DNA of 64,000 bases from Streptomyces sp. Ncost-T10-10d. Lineage in GTDB: Bacteria > Actinomycetota > Actinomycetes > Streptomycetales > Streptomycetaceae. Both the position numbers and the translations under genes were made by a program. Below, piece by piece: positions 15,894 to 27,975 of this stretch. The notes under the pieces were generated by a model. That model searched no databases. It was not told the DNA's origin and saw only the letters and a list, made by a program, of their open reading frames with translations. The DNA is taken from contig NZ_FMDF01000149.1 in NCBI RefSeq assembly GCF_900091955.1, positions 31,189 to 95,188 on the forward strand, in the 5' to 3' direction. The stretch's first letter is position 1, and each line of letters starts with the position of its first letter.

Positions 15894-17501
15894 ATGACCA
15901 CCAAGGCCAAGGCCACCGACGACAGTTTCCATGTCTTCGACACCACACTGCGCGACGGGGCTCAGCGTGAAGGCATCAACCTGACGGTCGCGGACAAGCT
16001 GACCATCGCGCGGCACCTGGACAACTTCGGCGTGGGCTTCATCGAGGGCGGCTGGCCCGGCGCCAACCCCCGGGACACCGAGTTCTTCGCCCGCGCCCGG
16101 CAGGAGATCGAGTTCAAGAATGCCGAGCTGGTCGCCTTCGGCGCGACCCGCAGGGCCGGTGGCAAGGCCGCCGAGGACCACCAGGTCAAGGCGCTGCTGG
16201 ACTCCGGTGCCCCCGTGGTCACGCTGGTCGCCAAGTCCCACGACCGCCATGTGGAACTCGCCCTGCGCACCACCCTCGAAGAGAACCTGGAGATGGTCCG
16301 CGACACCGTTTCCTTCCTCCGTGAGCAGGGCCGCCGGGTCTTCGTGGACTGCGAGCACTTCTTCGACGGCTACCGCGCCAACCCCGAGTACGCCAAGGCC
16401 GTCGTCCGCACCGCCTCCGAGGCCGGCGCCGATGTCGTCATCCTCTGCGACACCAACGGCGGGATGCTCCCGGCCCAGGTCCAGGCCGTCGTCTCCACCG
16501 TTCTCGCCGACACCGGCGCCCGGCTCGGCATCCACGCCCAGGACGACACCGGCTGCGCGGTCGCCAACACCCTGGCCGCCGTCGACGCGGGCGCCACCCA
16601 CGTCCAGTGCACCGCCAACGGTTACGGCGAGCGGGTCGGCAACGCCAACCTCTTCCCGGTCGTCGCCGCCCTGGAACTCAAGTACGGCAAGACCGTCCTG
16701 CCCGAGGGCGCACTCGCCGACATGACCCGCGTCTCGCACGCGATCGCCGAGGTCGTCAACCTGACGCCCTCCACTCACCAGCCCTATGTGGGTGTTTCCG
16801 CCTTCGCCCACAAGGCCGGACTGCACGCCTCCGCGATCAAGGTCGACCCCGACCTGTACCAGCACATCGACCCCGCGCTGGTCGGCAACACCATGCGGAT
16901 GCTCGTCTCCGACATGGCGGGCCGCGCCTCCATCGAGCTCAAGGGCAAGGAGCTCGGCATCGACCTCGGAGGCGACCGCGAACTCGTCGGCCGAGTCGTC
17001 GAGCGCGTCAAGGAGCGCGAGCTCAAGGGCTACACGTACGAGGCCGCCGACGCCTCCTTCGAACTGCTGCTGCGCGCCGAGGCCGAGGGCCGGGCACGCC
17101 GCTACTTCCGCACCGAGTCCTGGCGCGCCATCGTCGAGGACCGCCCCGACGGCACGCACGCCAACGAGGCGACCGTGAAGCTCTGGGCCAAGGGCGAGCG
17201 CATCGTCGCCACCGCCGAGGGCAACGGCCCGGTCAACGCACTCGACCGGGCGCTGCGCGTCGCGCTGGAGCGGATCTACCCGCAGCTCGCCAAGCTGGAA
17301 CTGGTCGACTACAAGGTCCGCATCCTCGAAGGCCGCACCGGCACCGAGTCCACCACCCGCGTCCTCATCACCACGGGCGACGGCACCGGCGACTGGGCGA
17401 CGGTCGGCGTCGCGGAGAACGTCATCGCGGCGTCCTGGCAGGCGCTGGAGGACGCCTACACGTACGGGTTGCTGCGGGCCGGGATCGAACCGACGGAGTA
17501 G
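15894..17501 (+). CDS. cimA: (R)-citramalate synthase
   Basis: Condenses pyruvate with acetyl-CoA to citramalate, opening a threonine-independent route to isoleucine. The 535-residue protein has the DRE-TIM metallolyase barrel: FDTTLRDGAQREGINL near residue 14, GWPGANPRDTEFF, CDTNGGMLPAQVQAVV, GIHAQDDTGCAVANTLAAV and the metal site region HVQCTANGYGERVGNANL. A long C-terminal regulatory LeuA-type dimer domain follows (about 380-535). An AGGAG site lies 11 nt before the ATG. Length and the barrel sequence fit the CimA/LeuA2 branch better than 2-isopropylmalate synthase LeuA. It functions with leuB and ilvE upstream. The leader suggests control by branched-chain amino acids. Confidence 0.9.
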   Translation: MTTKAKATDDSFHVFDTTLRDGAQREGINLTVADKLTIARHLDNFGVGFIEGGWPGANPRDTEFFARARQEIEFKNAELVAFGATRRAGGKAAEDHQVKALLDSGAPVVTLVAKSHDRHVELALRTTLEENLEMVRDTVSFLREQGRRVFVDCEHFFDGYRANPEYAKAVVRTASEAGADVVILCDTNGGMLPAQVQAVVSTVLADTGARLGIHAQDDTGCAVANTLAAVDAGATHVQCTANGYGERVGNANLFPVVAALELKYGKTVLPEGALADMTRVSHAIAEVVNLTPSTHQPYVGVSAFAHKAGLHASAIKVDPDLYQHIDPALVGNTMRMLVSDMAGRASIELKGKELGIDLGGDRELVGRVVERVKERELKGYTYEAADASFELLLRAEAEGRARRYFRTESWRAIVEDRPDGTHANEATVKLWAKGERIVATAEGNGPVNALDRALRVALERIYPQLAKLELVDYKVRILEGRTGTESTTRVLITTGDGTGDWATVGVAENVIAASWQALEDAYTYGLLRAGIEPTE

Positions 17502-17514
17502 TCGCCCCGGTCCG

Positions 17515-17550
17515 GGGCGGGCCCACGGAGCAGTCGCCGCGGGCCCGCCC
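17515..17550 (+). terminator. Terminator after cimA
   Basis: A 10-bp stem, GGGCGGGCCC/GGGCCCGCCC, with 16-nt loop, lies just after the cimA stop. A smaller CCCCGG/CCGGGG hairpin overlaps its left side. Confidence 0.6.
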
Positions 17551-17898
17551 TCCGGCGGCCCTGTTGCTGGAGATGCCACTTCTGGTTGGCCGCTCCCGTG
17601 CACGTCCAGATCCGGGCGCGGGCCCCGTTCGCCGCCGACTGGGCACGCGAGGTGCTGTCCGAGCCGGTGGAACGGCCACGAGGAGAGCGTGCCCCGCTGG
17701 TCGCGGCGAAGCCGTACCCACGCTTCGCGCCGCCACGTGATGCGATTCCTTCCAGGCGTGAATGGCCGGGCCTCCTGGCAAGACTCAGGGGAACTGCTGT
17801 TACGCGCCCACGTCAAGGGGATGCGTGTTCAAACCTTGAAGACGCAACGCGCTCTGCCTGTACAGGAGATGGGTACGGACCAATGTCGGCGTGAAGTA
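17551..17898. other. Intergenic stretch without recognisable gene
   Basis: About 350 bp between the cimA terminator and the LacI promoter. Short open frames exist, but none has a ribosome binding site or a recognisable protein. G+C drops toward the right end. I see nothing definite here. Confidence 0.3.
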
Positions 17899-17962
17899 TT
17901 GACGGCAGTGTTCCAGCGGGGTTAACTCACGCCGCAACGCCGGTACCGGTTCCGGAACCGGT
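17899..17962 (+). promoter_or_regulatory. Promoter and LacI-type operator of the beta-glucoside operon
   Basis: TTGACG (17899-17904) and TTAACT (17922-17927), spaced 17 bp, form a plausible sigma-70-like promoter. Just downstream is a perfect 18-bp palindrome, ACCGGTTCCGGAACCGGT (17945-17962), then further GGTACCGGT half sites to about 17975. The position over the start region fits repression by the adjacent LacI-family protein, so it would be autoregulated. No second copy was seen before the binding-protein gene. Confidence 0.6.
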
Positions 17963-18010
17963 TGCGGTACCGGTTTCAGCTCCCTGCCGTGCCTTGTCCT
18001 GGAGGCCCCG

Positions 18011-18985
<975 letters not shown>

Positions 18986-19126
18986 CGGTCCGGCCGGTTC
19001 CCCGGCCGCCTGCACCCCGCACAACCTCCCTCACGATCCGCACCGCCCCGTACCGCCTGTACCCGGCGCGCCGAGCGCTGCCCACTTTCCGGATCTCCCA
19101 GACCCGCAGTCCCTCATGGAGTCGCC

Positions 19127-20800
19127 ATGTCCGCACGACGTCACGCCACGCTGAGAGCGCTCTCGCTCGCCACCGCCGTGGTCGCGCTCGCCGCCGGTTG
19201 CTCGTCCGCCAACTCGGGTGCCAACAAAGGGGGCGGCGCCTTTGGCGTGCTGACCCTGGGCAAGCCGGACGGGCCGCAGACCAACAACAGCAACCCGTTC
19301 CTGAGCACCTCGGCGAGCGCCACGCTCGGCTACCGCTTCATGATCTACGAGCCGCTGGCGATGACGAACCAGATCCGCCCCGCGGACAAGGCCGCCCCCT
19401 GGCTGGCGACCGACTGGAAGTGGGAGTCCAACTTCACCAAGGTCACCTTCACCCTCGACCCCAAGGCCGAGTGGGCCGACGGCAAGCCGCTGACCGCCGA
19501 CGACGTCGCGTACACCTTCGACCTGCTGAAGAAGCACCCGGCGCTGAACGGCAACGGCATCCCGTTCGACGGGGTCGTCGTGCAGGGCAAGAGGGTCGTC
19601 CTGACGTTCAAGGACTCCCAGTACGTCAACCAGAACAAGATCATCCAGCAGTTCATCGTGCCCAAGCACATCTGGGAAGGCGTCAAGAACCCTGAGACCT
19701 GGCCCAACCGGACACCCGTCGGCTCGGGCCCGTACAAGCTCAAGACGTTCACCCCGCAGACCACCACCCTGACCGCCACGCCCACCTACTGGAAGGGTGC
19801 GACCGAGGTCAAGGAGCTGCGCTACACCGCGTACAACGACAACAGCGCGGCGACCACGGCGCTGGCGAGCGGCAAGGTCGAGTGGTCGTTCGTCTTCATG
19901 CCGAACTACAAGCAGCTGTTCATCAGCAAGGACCCCAAGAACCACAAGCTGTGGTTCCCCTCCGGACTCGGCATCCACGGACTGTGGTTCAACACCGCCC
20001 GCAAGCCGTTCGACAACCCGGCGCTGCGCAAGGCCATGGCGATGGTCGTCGACCGCAAGGCGATCTACACCCAGGCCGAGGCGACGCTCTACCCGGAGAT
20101 CACCAACCCGACCGGCATCCCGCTGCCCGCCGGTGACTCCTTCCTCGCGCCCGAGTACAAGGGCGCCACCACCGCACCGGACGTGGCGGGAGCCAAGAAG
20201 GTCCTCGCCGACGCCGGGTTCAAGCTCAGCGGCGGGGTGCTGAAGGACCCGAGCGGCAAGCCGGTGAAGCTCACCTTCACCGACCCGGCCGGCTGGAACG
20301 ACTACATCACCGGTCTCGCGATCATCAAGGACGACATCAAGCAGCTCGGCATCGAGGCCAAGGTCAAGACGCAGACCGCGGATGCCTGGGGCGCGGACGT
20401 CGCCAACGGCAACTTCGACGCCACCCTGCACTGGACCAACAGCGGCGCCACCCCGTACGACATGTACCAGAACATCATGGACGGCGCGCTGCTCCAGCCC
20501 GTCGGCAAGGCGTCCCAGCTCGGCAACTTCGGCCGCTTCAAGAACGACGAGGCGACCAAGGCGCTCAAGGACTTCGCCAACGCCACCGAGGACTCCGCCC
20601 GCACCACGGCCATGAACACCCTCCAGAAGATCATGGTCGAGCAGGCGCCGATGATCCCGACGGCCGCCGCCCCCATCGGAGCCGAGTACTCCACCAAGAA
20701 CTGGGTGGGCTGGCCCACCGAGGCCGACCCGTACGCCCCGCCGCAGCACACCCAGCCGTCCGCGCTGCAGATCGTGCTGAAGCTCAAGCCCGCCAAGTAG
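19127..20800 (+). CDS. Family-5 extracellular solute-binding lipoprotein
   Basis: Substrate-binding protein of an ABC importer, anchored as a lipoprotein. MSARRHATLRALSLATAVVA leads into the lipobox LAAGC with Cys25 as the lipidated residue. The 557-residue length and motifs such as MIYEPLAMTN, AEWADGKPLTADDVAYTFDL, PVGSGPYKLK and NPALRKAMAMVVDRKAIY place it in the SBP_bac_5 (oligopeptide/dipeptide) family. Members of this family also bind cello-oligosaccharides and other beta-glucans. The LacI regulator upstream and the GH1 enzyme at the end of the operon favour a sugar ligand here (inference). Ribosome binding site GGAG 6 nt before ATG. Confidence 0.9.
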   Translation: MSARRHATLRALSLATAVVALAAGCSSANSGANKGGGAFGVLTLGKPDGPQTNNSNPFLSTSASATLGYRFMIYEPLAMTNQIRPADKAAPWLATDWKWESNFTKVTFTLDPKAEWADGKPLTADDVAYTFDLLKKHPALNGNGIPFDGVVVQGKRVVLTFKDSQYVNQNKIIQQFIVPKHIWEGVKNPETWPNRTPVGSGPYKLKTFTPQTTTLTATPTYWKGATEVKELRYTAYNDNSAATTALASGKVEWSFVFMPNYKQLFISKDPKNHKLWFPSGLGIHGLWFNTARKPFDNPALRKAMAMVVDRKAIYTQAEATLYPEITNPTGIPLPAGDSFLAPEYKGATTAPDVAGAKKVLADAGFKLSGGVLKDPSGKPVKLTFTDPAGWNDYITGLAIIKDDIKQLGIEAKVKTQTADAWGADVANGNFDATLHWTNSGATPYDMYQNIMDGALLQPVGKASQLGNFGRFKNDEATKALKDFANATEDSARTTAMNTLQKIMVEQAPMIPTAAAPIGAEYSTKNWVGWPTEADPYAPPQHTQPSALQIVLKLKPAK

Positions 20801-20830
20801 AGCCAGGGATACGGGACACAGGGACCGGCC

Positions 20831-21889
20831 ATGTCAGAACAGTCCACAAAGAACCACGTCGTGCTCGAAGCACGCGGAGTCACCAAACACTTCCCCGTAC
20901 GCCGCACCGGACGCGACCTCGTCGCGGGCAGGCGCCGTACCGTCCACGCCGTCGACGACGTCTCGCTGCGACTGCGGCGCGGCACCGTCACGGCGCTGGT
21001 GGGGGAGTCGGGCTCCGGGAAGTCCACCGTCGCCAGACTGCTCGCCCAGCTGTATCCGCTCACCGAGGGCGAGATCCACCTGGACGGCACGGCGGTGAAG
21101 GCCGGACGCGGCCGGTCCTTCCGCAATTACGTACGCCAGGTCCAGCTCATCTTCCAGGACCCGTTCGCCTCGCTGAACCCGGTGCACACCGTGCGCTACC
21201 ACCTCACCCGTGCGCTGAGGATCCATGACCGGGCGGGCAGCGGCGAGGCGGAGCTGGAACAGAACCTGACCGCTCTGCTGAACCGTGTCCAGCTGACTCC
21301 TCCTCATCAGTATCTGGACAGGTTCCCGCACGAGTTGTCCGGGGGACAGCGTCAGCGCGTGGCCATCGCCCGCGCGCTCGGCGCCGATCCCCAGGTCCTT
21401 CTCGCCGACGAGCCCGTCTCGATGCTGGACGTCTCGATCCGGCTCGGGGTGCTCAATCTGCTGAAGGGCCTCAAGGACCGGCTGCATCTCGCGATCCTCT
21501 ACATCACCCACGACATCGCCTCGGCCCGCTACTTCGCGGACACGACGCTGGTGATGTACGCGGGCCGGATCGTCGAGGGCGGTGACAGCGAGACCGTCAC
21601 CCAGCGCCCCGCACACCCCTACACCCAGCTCCTCATCGCCTCGGCACCCGACCCGGACCGGGTGGTCGCCGAGGCGGAACAGGAGGAGTCCGGCAGCGGC
21701 GAACCGCCCTCGCTCATCGCCCCGCCCGCCGGCTGCCGCTTCCACCCCCGCTGCCCCGAGGCCATGGAGCGCTGCCGCACCGAACTGCCGCCGCGCTTCG
21801 ACCTCGAAGACGGTCAGTGGGCGGCCTGCTGGCTGTACGCGGACGGCACGGAAGCCGCCGATGACCACGAGAAGGAGGCCGCGAAGTGA
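20831..21889 (+). CDS. ABC transporter ATPase (DppF/OppF type)
   Basis: Cytoplasmic ATP-hydrolysing subunit, 352 residues. Walker A GESGSGKST, Q-loop QLIFQDPFASLNP, signature LSGGQRQRVAIARAL, Walker B LLADEPVSMLD and switch His in YITHDIASARY are all present. So is the oligopeptide-family C-terminal cysteine motif CRFHPRCPEAMERC. It ends in a GTGA overlap with the next permease gene, indicating coupled translation. It pairs with the second ATPase at 23842. Confidence 0.93.
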   Translation: MSEQSTKNHVVLEARGVTKHFPVRRTGRDLVAGRRRTVHAVDDVSLRLRRGTVTALVGESGSGKSTVARLLAQLYPLTEGEIHLDGTAVKAGRGRSFRNYVRQVQLIFQDPFASLNPVHTVRYHLTRALRIHDRAGSGEAELEQNLTALLNRVQLTPPHQYLDRFPHELSGGQRQRVAIARALGADPQVLLADEPVSMLDVSIRLGVLNLLKGLKDRLHLAILYITHDIASARYFADTTLVMYAGRIVEGGDSETVTQRPAHPYTQLLIASAPDPDRVVAEAEQEESGSGEPPSLIAPPAGCRFHPRCPEAMERCRTELPPRFDLEDGQWAACWLYADGTEAADDHEKEAAK

Positions 21890-22866
21890 AATACCTGCTG
21901 AAACGGCTCGCCTTCTACCTGGTCACCGCGTGGGCCGCGATCACCATCAACTTCCTGATCCCGCGCATGATGCCGGGCGACCCCGTCCAGGCACTCATCT
22001 CCCGCTTCCAGGGCCAGCTCGACACCAGCGCCATCAACTCGCTCAAGGCCCTCTTCGGCCTCGACAAGCACCAGTCGCTCTGGCAGCAGTACACCGACTA
22101 CTGGTCGCATCTGCTCGACGGCGACCTCGGGCTCTCCTTCACCTTCTTCCCGACCCCGGTCAGCGAGGTGATCGCCCAGTCGCTGCCCTGGACGCTGGCG
22201 CTCGTCGGAGTCACCACCCTGATCAGCTTCGTGCTCGGCACCGGTATCGGCGTCTTCACCGGCTGGCGGCGCGGCTCCTGGATGGACAGCCTGCTGCCCG
22301 TCACCACGTTCATCTCGGCCATTCCGTACTTCTGGCTGGGGCTCATCGCCATCGCGCTGTTCGCCATGAAGTGGCCGCTCTTCCCCGAATCGGGCGGCTA
22401 CGACAATTCGCTCGTCCCCGCCTTCGACTGGCCGTTCATCTCCAGCGCGCTCTACCACGCGGCCCTGCCCGGCCTCACCATCGTGCTCAGCGCCGTGGCC
22501 GGCTGGATCCTCGGCATGCGGAACATGATGGTGACGGTGTCCTCCGAGGACTACGTCATGGTCGCCCAGGCCAAGGGGCTCTCCGAGCGCCGGGTGATGT
22601 TCGGATACGCCGCACGCAACGCGATCCTGCCCAACATCTCCGGCTTCGCCCTTTCGATCGGCTTCATCGTCGGCGGCACCCTGCTGGTGGAGATGGTCTT
22701 CAACTATCCCGGCATCGGCTACCAGCTCTTCCAGGGCGTCGGCGCCAAGGACTACCCCCTGATGCAGGGCGTCTTCCTGATCATCACGCTCTCCGTCCTC
22801 GCGGCGAACCTCCTCGCCGACGTGATCTACCTGATCCTCGACCCCCGTACCCGAAGGGAGGCCTAG
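21886..22866 (+). CDS. ABC transporter permease (DppB type)
   Basis: Integral membrane subunit of 326 residues, about six helices. It starts MKYLLKRLAFYLVTAWAAIT and carries PRMMPGDPVQ. The binding-protein-dependent loop is EDYVMVAQAKGLSERRVMFGYAARNAILP, followed by GGTLLVEMVFNYPGIGYQLF. The GTG start overlaps the preceding stop. It forms the channel with the permease at 22871. Confidence 0.92.
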   Translation: MKYLLKRLAFYLVTAWAAITINFLIPRMMPGDPVQALISRFQGQLDTSAINSLKALFGLDKHQSLWQQYTDYWSHLLDGDLGLSFTFFPTPVSEVIAQSLPWTLALVGVTTLISFVLGTGIGVFTGWRRGSWMDSLLPVTTFISAIPYFWLGLIAIALFAMKWPLFPESGGYDNSLVPAFDWPFISSALYHAALPGLTIVLSAVAGWILGMRNMMVTVSSEDYVMVAQAKGLSERRVMFGYAARNAILPNISGFALSIGFIVGGTLLVEMVFNYPGIGYQLFQGVGAKDYPLMQGVFLIITLSVLAANLLADVIYLILDPRTRREA

Positions 22867-22870
22867 GAAC

Positions 22871-23841
<971 letters not shown>

Positions 23842-23845
<4 letters not shown>

Positions 23846-24858
23846 CCAGCGAGCCCGTCCTCACCATCCGCGGTCTGAACGTGGACTACGGGACCGGGGA
23901 CGACGCCGTGCACGCGCTGCGCGACATAGACCTCACCCTCCACCGGGGCGAGGTCCTGGGCCTGGCGGGCGAGTCCGGGTCCGGCAAGTCGACGCTCGCG
24001 TACGCCGTCACCCGGCTGCTGTCGCCGCCCGGGGTGATCACCGGCGGCGAGGTCCACTACCACCAGCGGCACGGCGAAGCGCTCGACCTGCTGACCCTGT
24101 CGGCTCCCGAGCTGAGGGCCTTCCGCTGGCAGGAGCTGTCCATCGTCTTCCAGGGAGCGATGAACTCGCTCAACCCGGTGCACACGGTCCACAGCCAGCT
24201 CACCGACGTACTCCAGGCACACCGCCCGGAAATGAAACGGCCCGAACGGACGGCCCGTGCAAAGGAGTTGCTGGCACTCGTCGGCATTTCGTCCGACCGT
24301 CTCGCCGCCTACCCGCACCAGCTCTCCGGCGGGATGCGCCAGCGCGTGATGATCGCGATGGCGCTCGCGCTGGAGCCCGAGATCGTCATCATGGACGAGC
24401 CGACGACGGCCCTGGACGTCGTCATGCAGCGCCAGATCCTGCGCCAACTGGTCAGACTCCGCGAGGAGCTGGGCTTCTCGGTCGTCTTCATCACCCACGA
24501 CATCTCGCTGCTGATCGAGTTCTCGGACCGGATCGCGATCATGTACGGCGGCCGGATCGTCGAGGAGGCCGGTGCCTCCGCGATCTACCAGGACCCCCGC
24601 CACCCCTACAGCGACGGCCTGCTGCACTCCTTCCCGGCGCTGCACGGCCCTCGCCGCGAACTCACCGGCATCCCCGGCTCGCCCCCGCATCCGTCCGCGA
24701 TGCCGGCCGGCTGCGCCTTCCACCCCCGCTGCGGCAAGGCGCTCGACGCCTGCACCACCCATGTCCCGGAGCTCGCCGTACCGGACGGGGGCGACTCGCG
24801 CACGGTGGCCTGCTGGCTCCACCGGCCGGCCCCGGCCACCGCGGCACCCCGCTCGTAG
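23842..24858 (+). CDS. ABC transporter ATPase (DppD/OppD type)
   Basis: A 338-residue ATPase subunit. Walker A GESGSGKST near residue 41, SIVFQGAMNSLNPVHTV, signature LSGGMRQRVMIAMAL, Walker B IVIMDEPTTALD, FITHDISLLIEFSD and C-terminal CAFHPRCGKALDAC. The ATG overlaps the stop of the upstream permease, so the start is secure. With the other ATPase it should form the heterodimer that powers import. Confidence 0.94.
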
Positions 24859-24885
24859 CGAATCCACGCACACCACAGGAGAACC

Positions 24886-26304
<1,419 letters not shown>

Positions 26305-26342
26305 CCGGACGGCGCGCGGCGGCGCCCCTTCCGATGAAACGA

Positions 26343-26395
26343 GCGGCAGCCCCACCATGCCCTCCGGTGGGACTTCGATGGCGACCGCTGCCGCA
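26343..26395 (+). terminator. Likely operon-end hairpin after the GH1 gene
   Basis: Outer stem GCGGCAG/CTGCCGC and inner stem CCCACC/GGTGGG lie about 40 nt after the GH1 stop. The rest of the 253-bp gap to the next gene shows no gene. Confidence 0.4.
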
Positions 26396-26557
26396 CTCTT
26401 CGCCTTCGCCGCCCCTGCCGGACCGGCGGGAAGCCCACCGCCGCGGTGTCCAAGCCGTTCGCCGGCGCGGATCATCTGCCCGCGTAGTCCCGTGAGGAGG
26501 AAGCAGGCCCGGGTGGGTGGTGGCGCACAAGCCGCCCACCTGGGTTAGCTTCGGTAT

Positions 26558-27922
26558 ATGCGGAACAGGCTGTTCCCTGCCTTGTTGGCCGGCCTGCTGC
26601 TGATTCTCTCGGTGGCCGTGCTCGCCATGGCACCCACTGCGCCCACAGCGGTCGGTGCATCCACCATCAATGATGTCGCGCAGGCGCTGCGCAAGGGCCC
26701 GGTGTACGTCGACCCGGCCGCCGCCGACCAGCTGCCCCCGGGCAGGGCAGCCGCCCTGACGAAGAAGATCAAGGACGCAGACAAGCCCGTGTTCGTGGCG
26801 GTGCTGCCGCGGACCTCGGCGTTCCCCGAGCAGAACCTGCTCACCACCCTGCGCACCGACACCGGCATCACCGGCGTCTACGCGGTCCGCCTCGGCAATG
26901 GGTTCAACGCGGGCGCCGACCCCCGGGTGATGTCCACCCGAGCGGTCCAGAACCTCGTCGCCGCCGTGAAGACACCCGGCACGGACACCGACGCCGCGAC
27001 CCAGTTGAACACCTTCGTCGACCGGGCCGTCGAACAGGCCCGGGGCGGCGCCCCCGCCTCCTGGGGCGGCTCCTTTGCGGGCGACGGATCATCGTCGATC
27101 GTCGGACTGATCACGGTCGGCGCGATCCTGGTGCTGGGCGCCGGCACGGCCTGTGCGATCTTCCGGCGCAACCGGAAGCGCAAGGAGACCGAGGAGCGGG
27201 CCGCACTCGACAAGCTCCGGGTCGTCGTGGACGAGGACATCACCGCGTACGGAGAAACTCTGGACCGGCTCGACTTCCACCCCGCCGAGCCGGGCGCCGA
27301 CGACAGCATGCGCGCCGACTACGAGAGGGCGCTCGACTCCTACGACAGCGCCAAAACCCGCATGTCGAGGGCCCGGCACCCGTCCGATGTGCGCGGGGTC
27401 ACCCAGGCCCTGGAGGACGGCCGGTTCTCCCTCGCCGTCCTGGAGGCCCGCCGCAGAGGCGGTGAACCGCCCGCCCGCCGCCCGCCGTGCTTCTTCGACC
27501 CGCGCCACGGCCCTTCGGTCGCCGACGTCCGGTGGTCCCCGTCCGGCGGGACGGCCCGTGAGGTCCCGGTCTGTGCGGCGGACGAGATCCGGCTGCGCGA
27601 GGGCGAGGAGCCGCTCGGCCGCACCGTCGACACGGGCGACGGCCGCCGCCCGTACTGGGAGGCGGGCCCGGCGTACGGTCCGTGGGCGGGCGGCTACTTC
27701 GGCGGCGGTCTGCTCCCCGGCCTGCTGGTCGGCACACTGCTCGGCTCGGCGCTGTCGAGCCCGGCGTACGCGGCGGAGTACGGCGGCGGTGACTTCGGCT
27801 CCGGCGGTGAAGGGAGCGGCGGGGACTTCTCCGGCTCCGACTTCGACCCTTCGGGCTTCGACGGTGGCGGCTTCGGCGGCGGCGACCTCGGGGGAGGAGG
27901 CTTCGACGGAGGCGGGTTCTGA
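26558..27922 (+). CDS. Membrane-anchored protein with glycine-rich tail, function unknown
   Basis: A 454-residue protein. An N-terminal signal or anchor (LFPALLAGLLLILSVAVLAM) is followed by an exported domain of about 150 residues with DKPVFVAVLPRTSAF and VYAVRLGNGFNAG. A membrane helix follows near residue 190 (SIVGLITVGAILVLGAGTA), then a charged coiled-coil-like cytoplasmic part. The end is a Gly/Ser/Asp/Phe-rich tail of repeating GGGF and GGGD units from about 405. The export domain loosely recalls TPM-type domains, but this is not firm. No ribosome binding site is clear at the ATG. It stands alone before the SpoIIE-type gene. Confidence 0.75.
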   Translation: MRNRLFPALLAGLLLILSVAVLAMAPTAPTAVGASTINDVAQALRKGPVYVDPAAADQLPPGRAAALTKKIKDADKPVFVAVLPRTSAFPEQNLLTTLRTDTGITGVYAVRLGNGFNAGADPRVMSTRAVQNLVAAVKTPGTDTDAATQLNTFVDRAVEQARGGAPASWGGSFAGDGSSSIVGLITVGAILVLGAGTACAIFRRNRKRKETEERAALDKLRVVVDEDITAYGETLDRLDFHPAEPGADDSMRADYERALDSYDSAKTRMSRARHPSDVRGVTQALEDGRFSLAVLEARRRGGEPPARRPPCFFDPRHGPSVADVRWSPSGGTAREVPVCAADEIRLREGEEPLGRTVDTGDGRRPYWEAGPAYGPWAGGYFGGGLLPGLLVGTLLGSALSSPAYAAEYGGGDFGSGGEGSGGDFSGSDFDPSGFDGGGFGGGDLGGGGFDGGGF

Positions 27923-27975
27923 GCCGCTGACCGGCTATCTCTCGGGCAGGTGCGATCCATGCTAGACCTGAAGTT